Source of the DNA: Saposhnikovia divaricata | Lineage: Eukaryota; Streptophyta; Magnoliopsida; Apiales; Apiaceae | Reading direction: 5' to 3' | Assembly (NCBI GenBank): GCA_036435485.1 | Contig: CM071595.1 | Location: forward strand, 99,502,580 to 99,566,579 | Length of the DNA stretch: 64,000 bases | Part shown: positions 54,367-64,000 of the stretch, one piece after another | Layout of the letters: each line of letters starts with the position of its first letter | Numbering within the stretch: position 1 is the first letter of the stretch | Program-made: the position numbers and the translations under genes | The notes under the pieces: generated by a model | Database searches by the model: none | What the model saw: the letters and a program-made list of their open reading frames with translations, nothing else | What the model was told of the DNA's origin: nothing

Positions 54367-54585
54367 CCTTTATATGTAAAAATGTCATTAGTGTGTAGTT
54401 GATTGTAATTCATAGTCGTTAACTCGTAGTATTTGCAAAGGCCTCTACAACAGGCTCCTGAACAATCAGTGTAGCAGCAGCTTCCAATAAACCTGCATAT
54501 GCAGTTAAGAGCTAGCAAGCAGGTCGAGAACTGTTGGGCATAAAGAAATCCAACCTTACAAGCGGCGTGTTGTTAAGTGAGTTTT

Positions 54586-54995
54586 GTCGACTTACACTTT
54601 CATTTGTTCCAGTGACCAGAGAGAAGATACTATTTCAAATGAATGTACTAAAATATTATATATTTAATGTGCTAGTTTTAGTTACGTTAGTTGGTAGAAG
54701 TAGTTTTATTGTCGTATTTTTTTAATGAGTTGTTTTCCTTTCTTTTTTTTTAGGAAGAAGGGATAAAGATATGGATTGCAGAGGATATATGTCGACTTAC
54801 ACTTTCATTTGTTGTAGTGACGAGAGAAAAGATACTATTCCAAATGAATGTACTAAAATATTATATATTTCATGTGCTAGTTTTAGTTACATTAGTTGGT
54901 AGAAGTAGTTTTATTGTCGTATTTTTTTAATGAGTTGTTTTCCTTTCTATTTTTTAGGAAGAAGGGATAAAGATATGGATTGCAGAGCATATGTG
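54586..54995. repeat. 205-bp tandem duplication, two copies
   Basis: GTCGACTTACACTTTCATTTG starts both units (54586 and 54791). They run to GGATTGCAGAG(G/C)ATAT with about 10 differences and an A/T-run length change. No coding role seen. Confidence 0.93.
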
Positions 54996-55321
54996 TCTCA
55001 TTGCATATGTGGTTGGAAGTGAATCTGCACTTTTTGTAATAAGAAATAGAGCCAATAACAAACTAGATTTTGTTAAATGACCCAAGGCCCTTTTAATATG
55101 AAGTTAGCAGCTTAATTGTTTTGGTTGGTGGAAATCTATTTCATAGTTACATTTGTTTTGGCTAAGTAAAGTGACATGAAGTTGTTTGTTTGATCAAGGT
55201 TGTAGATGCCATTTTGTGGCTTTCCAATTTAGTTGTTGGATCTGGGACTTGTCATGTAAGAGAGTACCTATTTCATAATTCAGATTTCAGCCCTTTATTA
55301 CTATGTTTTGGTTTCAAATTA
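54996..55321. other. unassigned AT-rich DNA
   Basis: No gene or repeat structure seen. Confidence 0.6.
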
Positions 55322-55515
55322 TTATTCATTTAAAATTTTTTGATTGAAATCTGTGGTGTTCAATTGTTTTTGACTTCTACGTATGGCTCCTACATACACC
55401 ACTTTAAGCATCACAATTCTCCGCATAATCTTTACTTGTTCTAATCTCTTGTAAGAAAACTTCAAGGACGATTCAAGTAGCTCAGGAACAGAGTCTTCAG
55501 ATTCAAATGTCTGTT
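55322..55515 (-). other. possible terminal exon of an unrecognised gene
   Basis: On the minus strand a GATTGCTGCAG acceptor is followed by an open stretch with TFESEDSVPELLESSLKFSY and KQLNTTDFNQKILNE before a stop. The composition is protein-like. Upstream on the same strand two other short open blocks with acceptors (56128 down to about 56040, containing EKIWEDIYDINHKDLTKEE; 55915 to 55852, containing TVNKIEEQQQILLDSL) hint at a broken multi-exon gene, but their phases do not join cleanly. Confidence 0.25.
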
Positions 55516-55851
55516 CTGCAGCAATCATAGTAGCAACTAATAACATATAGATACATAAAACACAACTAATGTACGAAGGCAAGCCTGTGATAACAATAAA
55601 ATTAAAATGAGGCGCTTAAATTCTTAGCAATACAAGAAACCAAAAATAAGCAGGAACATCCAGATGCAATAACACTTTATGAACTCAAATTCAATAAAAT
55701 AACGAATAAAAGACCTGAACAGTTAAAATGTCTCAAACTAAAATTTTAATATAAAATCTTGCAACATAGTTTTTACATTGTAGATTGCATATAACAGTGT
55801 CTAAAACAATCATAAATATAAATAAAGGAAATAAGGAAATGCTATTATTTA

Positions 55852-56132
55852 CTAAAGGCTATCAAGAAGGATCTGTTGTTGTTCTTCAATTTTATTGACA
55901 GTACCATCTCTAACCCTGTCAAGAATCAGTACCAAAAATTAGTCATTATACAATAGTAATGCATAAAAAACATATAATTGTTAATCGATAACATAATTAG
56001 TGCATGGACACCGATATCAAGTTTAACAAATTTAATATCTATTCAACAAAGTTATCAGTTACGTAACAAATTTCTTCTTTAGTCAAATCTTTATGATTAA
56101 TGTCATAAATATCTTCCCAAATCTTTTCCTAC
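55852..56132 (-). other. possible exon fragments of an unrecognised gene
   Basis: Minus-strand acceptor-like TTTTGTAG before 56128 and CTTGACAG before 55915. The first block encodes WEDIYDINHKDLTKEEICYV and the second ends LLDSL then stop. No donor site gives an in-phase join. It may be part of a degenerate host gene with the block at 55322-55515. Confidence 0.2.
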
Positions 56133-56145
56133 AAAATCAGGCAGA

Positions 56146-56601
56146 AAATTCGTAGAGATTCATATAAGTTTGAATAGATTCGTAAAATTTTTTTGAAGTT
56201 AAAACAACAAACATATCGTGAATCATAATGAGAATGCAAATAAGCTTAAAATTGAAAATATAAGCCGAACGGGATATTAAAGGACAAAAGAGACCAGTTC
56301 TACACATAGATTCGGACAGATTCATATATAGTCTATGACAGATTCGTAGAGATTTTATTTCTACAACAATGAAAAAAGCAATTATTAAAAGTATTGCAAA
56401 AAGGCATTGTTTTAAGCATAGTTACAGTCACCCAACATGAAAGAATAATATCTTGGGTGATAATTAAGTTCGTATAGATTCTAGCACATGGTAGTAGAGA
56501 TTCGTAAAGATTCGTAGATTCTACATATAGATTTGGACATATTCATATATAGTCTATGACAAATTTGTAAAATCTCTTAATAAATTTGTAGAAATTCTCA
56601 C
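56146..56601. repeat. GATTCGTA-rich dispersed repeat, copies 2-4
   Basis: Three blocks (56146-56180, 56306-56355, 56470-56601) of the repeat at 53930-54180. The last also shares TAGCACA(A/T)GGTAGTA with the first copy. It stops exactly where the CACTA terminus starts. Confidence 0.75.
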
Positions 56602-57130
56602 TACGTCAAAATTTGGATTCCGCCACTCTTTTGTACAGTAAAGGCTGTGACAATTTGAAAAAAATGCGTGGCTAAAGGTCATCGTCCCAAGTTAGTCACA
56701 AAATATTTGATTGCGTAACCGAAAATACAATTTTTCGTAGATTAAGTCACAATTTTACGAAAAGTGTGACATTTGTCAGCCACCTTTTAAATAAGTGACC
56801 AAATATGATAAAATCGCATGCTTTTCTGTTGACTTTGACCAATTCCAAATTTTATAGTCACACTTTCAGAAATAAATGTGACAATCCATAGCCACACTTC
56901 TCTGATGTGTCGAAATGTACCGAAACGGCCATAGTTATATTCAGTGAAGTGGGTAAATGCATAATAACATATGGTCACTAATGTTTAGATGTGACTAAAA
57001 TGTAGAGGTTTATGTTATTATGTCAGAGTTGTTTTCCTTAAGGAAGCTAAAAATTAGTGACTGTAATATTGTGTGACTAAAAAGTACCCTTCCTGTATAT
57101 GGTCACTTTATTACATTTGTGTTTGGCAAA
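56602..57130 (-). repeat. CACTA subterminal region
   Basis: Dense short repeats in both orientations: GTGACC, GTCACA, GTGGCTAAAGG, GCCACC, TGTGAC (for example 56660, 56695, 56745, 56775, 56800, 56862, 56895). Such motif clusters next to the termini bind transposase proteins in En/Spm elements. The 3' terminus of this minus-strand element is at 56602. Confidence 0.65.
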
Positions 57131-57388
57131 AAAAAATTACCAACTGACCATATCACACCTAGCTATATAGTAGACCAATACAAACACAAACTTGATTCAT
57201 CCAAGTTGCATACCAGATAACCATATCATGATATGCCATAATAATTCTGCTAATTACAAAGATAATGAAGCTTAAAACTAAAATTTAACTAAAGAGTATA
57301 TTAATCAAACCAAATATAACAATTCAAATCACATGTCCTGCTATATAGTGAAAGGTACCAAGCCAACATTAGAATTCACCATTACATA

Positions 57389-57837
57389 TTAATTCTTCAT
57401 CAAATAAAAAACAAAGAAAATGACCAACACAATGATAACATTATACAACTTCCTACTTATCATATGAACCTCCTTTTTAAGATCTTTAACAGTTGGAATG
57501 TAGTTTTGCAGCTCAGTCTTGACATCATCAACTTCTTTTTGGATCTTGATCTTCATGACAACTGGTTCAGGATCAATCCATTCCCAAAACGAACATTTGG
57601 GTCCAGAAGAGTACTTGAAAAGGGAAGTCAAATTAAAAGCAATTTTTTTATTAAATTAAATAGATCGATGAAAACTCATAAACGTCATCTTACCAATGAA
57701 TTTGATTTATGGCACACCCGAAATCTTCTTCCAGGGTTGTCAAGTGTGTTCGATGTTCTAATCCGAGCCAGGAGACCACAGTAGCAAAGATCAGTTCGAT
57801 TTTGGTTTGAGCTGTAGGAATTTGAAGACGACATCAT
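57389..57837 (-). CDS. GRF-type zinc-finger protein with C-terminal membrane segment, two exons
   Basis: Exon 1 is 57837-57694 and exon 2 is 57613-57389, joined by removing an 80-base GT-AG intron (57693-57614) in phase 0. It gives 122 residues. The GRF zinc finger spans the junction: CYCGLLARIRTSNTLDNPGRRF then a Cys in RVC, and after the junction KCSFWEWIDPE supplies the last Cys and the aromatic WxDP block. A coiled stretch (DDVKTELQNYIPTVKDLKKEV) and a hydrophobic tail (VIIVLVIFFVFYLM) follow, as in many small plant GRF proteins, which are often carried by transposons. GRF fingers bind single-stranded nucleic acid. Both ATG codons at 57837 and 57834 are possible starts. Confidence 0.8.
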
Positions 57838-57975
57838 GATCAGCCCTTCACCTTTTCACAGACCTGGAGAAAAAAATAGGAATTAAAACAGCATAGAATT
57901 TAACCAACAATAGAATTTAACATTACATAAAAAACATGGAAAATGACAAACGTAATTTGGGCTTAATTACCGGAT

Positions 57976-60900
57976 TCAGTTAACATTACGAATAATAATA
58001 CCCTTACAGTCCTGTCTAAAGTAATCATCACGAGATTCATTACCCAAGTCACGTGGATCTATAGGTGGTAATATATTATCATTGTGAGGAAGAATTACAG
58101 TACTGAAATCCTCATTGACATCATCATACAAAACCAAACCAAACCAAACATACCTAGTATATCCCGCACAGAGCAGGGTCTGGGGGGGTGAGATGTACAC
58201 AGACCATGCCCCTGCTTTTAACGGTAGGGAGGCTGTTTCCGTGAAGACCCCCGGCTAAGTGCACAAAAAGCTAATAGTGAGTGCTATTTACAAGGGTTGT
58301 CTAAGTTTTGAAAGTGGCTCATCGTCATACCTGAGCCCATGGCTTTGAACACATGGGGCTTACCTACCAGGGGATTGACTACTCCGCTCTGCGAGACACT
58401 CAAATCTATGATGACACCGAGCCAAGCTCACTGGAAACAGAAGACAATAAAATGAAAAATGAGAATGCTAAGTCAAAATACTAAGATAAAGCTAACCGAG
58501 ACAACCCAACTCTGAGATTCTCCACAACCGAGCCGCTCCCTAGTAGAGAATCCACCACTCTGATCTGACGTCTGCAAGAACACCTATCAGCGGTCATGGT
58601 CTCATTTAAGTTTAAGGTCTTCAAATCCAACCTTATCTGCTCTTCCCCCGACCTCCTCGGTCTGCCTCTCCTCCTCACCCAACCACCGAAAGACTCTCGA
58701 CCCTCCTCACTGGGGCTTCAGCCAGCCTCCTACGGACGTGGTCGAACCATCTCAACCTCCCTTCCCTAACTTTCGCAGAAAAAGGCGCCACTTCAAGCTC
58801 GCTCCTAAAAGCCACATTCAGGATTCTATCCAACATCGTGCACCCACAAGACCACCGCAACATCCTCATTTTAGCCGCTTCCAACTTGTCGAGGGCTTTC
58901 TTCACCGCCCAATATTCAGAACCATACAACATCGCAGGATAGATTGCCGATCTATAGAATTTCCCTTTAAACTTTAAAAGGACTTTCTTGTCGCTCATCA
59001 CCCCTAACGCTGCCCTCCACCTTAGCCACCCAGCCTTGATACGATGTGTGACATCGTCTTCAATCTCGCCTTCCTTCTAGATGATCGAACCCAAATACTT
59101 GAACTTATCCGTACGAGGGACGATCTGATCTTCAATCCTAACCTCCACCCCTTCCTCGTTTGCCTCATCACTGAAGTTACACCAGAGATACTGAGTTTTA
59201 GATCGGATCATACGTAAGCCTTGGGACTCCGAAGTAGATCTCCATAACTCCAACTTCTCGTTTACCTCCCCCCTCGACTCCGCCACTAACACAATATCAT
59301 TAGCGAAGAGCATGCACCAAGGGACGACATCTTGAATCTCTCGCGACATGACATCAAGGATAAGGGCGAAAAGAAGAGGACTTAGGGCCGACCCCTAGAT
59401 CTCTATAATTCTTGGGAGGTGTCATCAAGACAATAGACATTTTTTTATCCAGCTGGTCTTTAACATAAAACACCTGTCGTGCTTGTGAGGCCAATATGAA
59501 TGGATCATCCTTGTGGCCTAATATGTTAAGTTCGACCAACGTGTAACCCATTCTATCTTGTTTGACACCATTTCTATTGTCAACCCAGTCGCACATGAAA
59601 AGAGGAATTTTTTTAATATAGTAATCTAGTAGCTATATCTCTCGTAGAACCCCATAATAAAAGTTCTTTCCATAGGTTACTTCTTCTTTAGAAATGTGCA
59701 TCTCAGTTGCCTCTACACAAACCCCACTGTTCTGGTGAATTCTACCATCACGAACTTTTGTACGAAATGTATAGCCATTGATGTCATATACATCGTATTT
59801 GTTCACGGTTGTGTATGCTCCATGTGAGATCCACTTCACTATTTCTGATACACTTTCTCTAGAGATCGATAACTCGTTTTCAACCTAAATTACATAATAA
59901 CAAGGATGAGATTCAGCTTGCACAAATTACAATTGATAAAAAACTAAGATCATACTGATTTAAATATTACCTTGTTGCGTAACCAGTGACCAAACGTTAT
60001 GCTATGCTCTTTCTCCAACCATGCTTGTCGTTTACCAGGATGTTTGTTTTTCAAAAATGTCATGTGTTGTCTGCAAGTTCAAAAAATGAGTATTAAATCT
60101 GATAGGCCTACTGTTAAATAAAAAAAATACAAAAAAACATGTTCATTAGGAGTCCTTACTCGATATACGGCACAACTTCATGCGTATTTTACAATACATA
60201 GAAATGTGATTTCAAGTAGAGATCTTGAGAAACTTCAGCTGGTTTACCAGCTGACAAAGGAATTCCCTCTCCATTACCATTTTCAGATGTGTTGTGCTGG
60301 TCTTCTGGAATACCAATAGAGCTCATCATTTTTTGGTATTCGTTGAAGAACTCAATTGTTTCTTCTGCAATATTCTCCTCAGCAATGCATCCTTCTTGAT
60401 AAGCTTTGTTCCGCACATGACCTTTAATAACTTTCATAAACCTCTCAAAGGGATACATCCACCGAAAGGATATTGGGCCACATAATTTTACCTCTCTAAT
60501 AAGGTGCACAGTTAGATGAAGCATAAGATCAAGAAAGGATGGGGTAAAGCATTTCTCCATCAAGCACAGTGTCACACAAAGCTCCTCATGCAATTTATCG
60601 AGTTCTTCTACACTGATTTCTTCTTGGCATATTGATTTGAAAAAAAACAAAGTCTGATAATAGCATATCTTGTGGGTTCAGGCATGATAGACCATATTGC
60701 AATAGGCAAGAACTGTTGCATAAGTATATGGTAATCATGTGATTTAATTCCCACAAGCTTCCTATCCTTTTGATTCACCAGACTAGAAAAGTTGGAACAA
60801 TAACCTTGGGGAGCCCTTAAGTTGTGTAATGTTTCACAGAACTTGTCTTTTTCATCTTTAGTTAATGTGTAGCTGGCTACAGGAAGTACTATCGTGTTGC

Positions 60901-62155
60901 CTTGAGTTTTAGCCTGCAACTCTTGTCTTATCCCAAAATGTGCAAGATCCTTTCGAGCTTGCAACCCATCTTTCGTCTTGCCTGGAACATTTAGTAATGT
61001 TCCGATAATACTCTCAGTCACATTCTTCTCAGTGTGCATGAAATCAATACAATGTTGGACAAAATTATACCGCCAATACCTAAGTCGTCGATTCCATATG
61101 TTGAATTTCTTCCAATAGTTCTGTTCTTTGTGTCCAAAATTTGAGCTACCACCCCCTTTTGATTTTGACTTTTTTGTTTCCCCTCTCTTCCAGTCGAAGT
61201 GTCCATGATTTCTGATTGTTTATCCTTAAATCCCTTCCCCCACTTATTCCTAACAAATTAACCTCGTTGAATATTTCTTCCCCGGTCATTGGATTTGCAG
61301 CAGTTCCCCACTCTTCTCTTCCATTGAACGCCTTAGTTTGCTTTCTGAAGGGATGGCTATATGGTAGATATCTTCGGTGACCACCATAACTCTGCTTGGC
61401 AGATAAAGGAAGTCTTACAGAATGAGTTTTTTTCCTACACAACACACAACCATTGAATCCATTATAAGGGCAGCCACATAGTACACCAAGAGCAGGGTAA
61501 TCATTAATCGTCCATAAGACAACAGCACGTAAAGTGAACTTTTCTTGTGCGTAAGCATCAAATGTTTCAACTCCGTCTTCAAACAAGAACTCCGTCTTGT
61601 GTTGCTCACCATCTAGTTACCTTCTGTAGGTAGCATCCTTTTCAATAGAATTAGCAATTCAGTAAAGCACTTATTTGTCACTCCATGCTTACTTTTCAAG
61701 TTTAGGAGTTGAACTACAACAGACAACTTTGTGAAGTTAGGACAACCTTTATACAAGGGCTTCTCCGCATCTGCAAGTAGTTCTTGAAACTTCTCAAGGT
61801 CATCTACAAAATTGTCTTCTGTAGCTTTGACCATTTCTATTGTTTCTGCGGCATCTGCTGGAATTTCTACTACATCAAATTGGTTGGCATCAATGGAATT
61901 TCTGTTGGAAGTTGTTGCCTCGTCTTTTTCTCCATGTTTAATCCACCTTGTATAGTTTACATCGATTCCCCAGATGAACAAGTGATAATTCACCTCATCC
62001 ACAGCAAGAGAGCAGTGGTTTAAACATCTAACACATGGACATGGAATAGTGTTTGTTGACATCTTCAAATTACCAACTACAAATTGAAGAAATACTACAA
62101 CTCCATCCATATATGGTTTACTGGTTCTATCCGTTAACATCCAAGACTTATCCAT
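57976..62155 (-). pseudogene. TNP2-like CACTA transposase, internally deleted and interrupted
   Basis: It starts MDKSWMLTDRTSKPYMDGV (transposase-associated domain with CPCVRCLN and HLFIWGID). After MLPTEGN at 61613 the conserved N-terminal half of the TNP2 domain is missing. The frame resumes with FEDGVETFDAYAQEKFTLRA and LWTINDYPALG, then the MHTEKNVTESIIGTLLN block, a DUF4218-type region (HLIREVKLCGPISFRWMYPFE) and a DUF4216-type region (VDNRNGVKQDRMGYTLVEL). Introns read as 60159-60071 and 59970-59885. Frame slips near 61150 and 60630, a stop in FYVL*NTHEVV and one in REI*LLDYY add to the damage. After the LINE, DDVNEDFSTVILPHNDNIL resumes the protein. No active transposase can be made. 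Confidence 0.85.
58145..59396 (-). mobile_element. 5'-truncated RTE-type LINE inserted in a transposase exon
   Basis: It begins on the minus strand inside RT (GSALSPLLFALILDVMSREI). It contains the catalytic box as FANDIVL where FADDIVL is usual, then RIEDQIVPRTDKFKYLGSII, and after a frame change LKFKGKFYRSAIYPAMLYGS and LRWFDHVRRRLAEAPVRRVE, typical of plant RTE elements. The 3' end (58145-58260) matches the usual RTE tail (AACAGCCTCCCTACC ... GTGTACATCTCACCC ... CAGACCCTGC) and ends in a TTTGG-type simple repeat. It separates TPPKNYRD from DDVNEDFSTV of the CACTA transposase. Frameshifts and stops make it non-functional. Confidence 0.85.
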
Positions 62156-62680
62156 CTTTTAGTGATGATGCAGTACATAAAAACAATAACACATATATAT
62201 ATATATCACACGAGCAATTTTTAAAGCATAACATTCAAATACTTCAAAATAATAGCACATATAAAGAAACTACATCTTCAAATTACCAACTGCAATTGAA
62301 AATAATAGCACATATAAAGAAACTACATCTTCAATTTCTGAAGTTATTCTCTAATTAAGAGCATAACTGAAGCTTAAAATTCAAAACTAAAATTTGATTT
62401 GCCAGGAGAGAGGAGCATGAGCGATTTAATTACCAGCTGGAGAGAGGAGCAGGAGCGATTTACCAGCTGGAGAGAGTAGCAGGAGCTAATGTACCTTGTT
62501 CACGGTTTCGGTACTTTGTTCGCACTTGGTTTTCTTTACTTTGTGAAGCGAGTTAAATGTGGATGAAATTAGGGTTTATAGAATGAAATCGTGATGGACT
62601 GTGTAGTGAACTTACCGTCTTTATCGTGAGACAGCGTGAAGTGTTATAAGGTCCAATTAGAATACTGAATGCCCAATGTA
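62156..62680. other. region upstream of the CACTA transposase
   Basis: It would hold the transposase promoter. Visible: a 36-base direct repeat AATAATAGCACATATAAAGA... at 62246 and 62299, and 2.5 copies of a GGAGCAGGAGCGATTTA-CCAGCTGGAGAGAG unit at about 62404-62485. No clear TATA box or CACTA terminus. Confidence 0.5.
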
Positions 62681-63745
62681 AATATTTAAGGCCCAGTAAG
62701 AATATTTAAGGCCCAGTAAGAATATTTAAGGCCCAGTAACTATTGACTAAGGCCCAGTAGGAATCACGTAGGCCCAATAGGAGTTGGTATGAATAATCGG
62801 TTGATCCACTAACAGTCAGTTCGTCCACTAATGAAGTCATGTGACAGGTTTCAAATATAAGGCCCGATAACAGTTCATCCCGGTTAATACTATTGACTAA
62901 GGCCCAGTAGGAATCACGTAGGCCCAATAGGAGTTGGTATGTCCGATAACAATTGGTTGATCCACTAACAATCAGTTCGTCCACTAATGAAGTCATGTGA
63001 CAGGTTTCAAATCGATTATAAGGCCCGATAACAGTTCATCCTGGTTAATGCTATTGACTAAGGCCCAGTAGGAATCACGTAGGCCCAATGGGAGTTGGTA
63101 TGTCCGATAATAATCGGTGATCCACTAACAGTCAGTTCGTCCACTAATGTAGTCATGTGACAGGTTTCAAATAGATTATAAGGCCCGATAACAGTTCATC
63201 CCGGTTAATACTATTGACTAAGGCCTAGTAGGAATCACGTAGGCCCAATAGGAGTTGGTATGTCCGATAACAATTGGTTGATCCACTAACAGTCAGTTCG
63301 TCCACTAATGAAGTCATATGACAGGTTTCAAATCGATTATAAGGCCCGATAACAGTTCATCCCGATTAATACTATTGACTAAGGCCCAATAGTAATCACG
63401 TAGGCCCAATAGGAGTTGGTATGTCCGATAACAATCGGTTGATCCACTAACATTCAGTTTGTCCACTAATGAAGTCACGTGACAGGTTTCAAATCGATTA
63501 TAAGGCCCGATAACAGTTCATCCCGGTTAATGCTATTGACTAAGGCCCAGTAGGAATCACGTAGGCCCAATAGGAGTTGGTATGTCCAATAACAATCGGT
63601 TGATCCACTAACAATCAGTTCGTCCACTAATGAAGTCATGTGACATGTTTCAAATCGATTATAAGCCCCGATAACAGTTCATCCCGGTTAATACTGTTGA
63701 CTAAGGCTTAGTAGAAATCACGTAGGCCCAATAACAGTCCTAAAC
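62681..63745. repeat. ~160-bp tandem array, about six units, preceded by 20-bp repeats
   Basis: Three AATATTTAAGGCCCAGTAAG repeats (62681-62740) lead into units starting TATTGACTAAGGCCCAGTAG at 62741, 62891, 63052, 63212, 63373, 63534 and a last partial at about 63695 (spacing 150 then 160-161). Each unit has GGCCCAGTA, CACGTAGGCCCAATA and AAGGCCCGATA, so three site-II-like GGCCC motifs, plus GATCCACTAAC and GTCCACTAATG. The unit length is close to satellite and nucleosomal size. Confidence 0.95.
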
Positions 63746-64000
63746 CCTAAAAATTTTAATTATAAAAATTACAAAGATTTGATAAATGATGAATTATATA
63801 TTAATTAATTTTTATAAATTTAAAGTTACAATAAGAATTTTTTTTACAAACACATATAAGATTTTTACCAAAAAAAATCTCCCCCCACCCCCAAAACCAA
63901 GCGGGAGAAATTCCCCCCTCCAAAAAAAAAGGCTCTCAAAGTTCCCCTTAAATTAACATCACTTTCAGCCTTACCTTTCCCCCAAATGCAATTCACTTCG
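63746..64000. other. AT-rich tail of the window
   Basis: Homopolymer-rich DNA (T, A and C runs, including CCCCCCACCCCC near 63880). No gene or repeat boundary seen. Confidence 0.6.

Larger units (their letters stand above)
56602..62155 (-). mobile_element. CACTA (En/Spm-type) DNA transposon, right end unresolved
   Basis: CACTACGTCAAAATTTGG at 56602 is a CACTA-type terminus. It is followed by ~0.5 kb of subterminal GTGAC/GTCAC and GTGGC/GCCAC words, then a GRF zinc-finger gene and a TNP2-like transposase on the minus strand. The opposite terminus (expected TAGTG ending) was not found to 64000. It could be lost, diverged, or beyond the ~160-bp array. The listed end is the transposase start codon, a minimum extent. 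Confidence 0.75.

Noticed and set aside
62706..62996. 96-codon repetitive minus-strand frame
   Set aside because: It is a by-product of the ~160-bp tandem array, whose unit length is not kept as a multiple of three.
63720..63760. CCTAAACCCTAAA resembling telomere repeat
   Set aside because: A single short match in AT-rich DNA, not an array.

Overview
This window is nuclear DNA from a flowering plant, probably a eudicot with a large, repeat-rich genome. It is a stack of nested transposable elements with almost no ordinary gene content. The evidence is plant-specific retrotransposon lineages (Tat-type Ty3/gypsy with an extra RNase H, a Sirevirus-type Ty1/copia with an env-like ORF, a Tekay-like chromovirus derivative), tRNA-iMet primer sites, a CACTA TNP2 transposase and an RTE-type LINE. 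No rRNA, tRNA, CRISPR or bacterial-type operon was seen.

Layout. (1) 1-9577: copy A of a non-autonomous 'TR-GAG' retrotransposon with ~3.5 kb LTRs, a 295-residue ORF of unknown function (ORF1), a broken gag and no pol except an RNase H tail. It sits inside the 5' LTR of the next element. (2) 9578-51351: one Tat-lineage Ty3/gypsy element, read by its ends, stretched to almost 42 kb by insertions. Its parts in order are: the last 72 bp of its 5' LTR, a PBS, a leader split by an inverted 3.9 kb solo LTR (9991-13917, TSD ACTCA), decayed gag-protease (13987-16391), TR-GAG copy B (16399-26923, TSD GTATC, with intact ORF1 and intact Gag), decayed RT-RNase H-aRNase H-integrase (26924-30267), tandem arrays of hairpin-bearing repeats, two antisense genes with their own TATA boxes, and a 611 bp 3' LTR (50741-51351). 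(3) Inside the longer antisense gene lies a Sirevirus (34025-48284, minus strand, TSD ATTTG) with intact pol and env-like ORFs. Its gag is split by a 5.0 kb solo LTR (42133-47124, TSD TGCCA). (4) 51352-56601: AT-rich non-TE or unrecognised DNA with a long hairpin, a 205 bp duplication and dispersed GATTCGTA repeats. (5) 56602 to about 62.2-62.6 kb: a CACTA element on the minus strand with an internally deleted TNP2 transposase, a two-exon GRF zinc-finger gene and a 5'-truncated RTE LINE inserted in a transposase exon. (6) 62681-63745: a ~160 bp tandem array rich in GGCCCA motifs.

Order of events from nesting and LTR similarity by eye: Tat first, then Sirevirus (about 14 differences in 932 bp between LTRs), then the 5 kb LTR inside it. 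The two TR-GAG copies are much younger (about 3-4 substitutions per 2.5-3.5 kb of LTR). Copy B could supply Gag, but every copy seen here needs pol from an unseen autonomous relative.

Most notable observations: the conserved ORF1 with a candidate 71-bp leader intron in the TR-GAG family; a short LTR stem-loop whose arms differ between three LTR families yet still pair; a spliced antisense gene in the Tat element whose frame continues across the Sirevirus target site; and a 21-bp repeat present four times both in the Sirevirus LTR and in its pol coding linker at the same 21-bp spacing.
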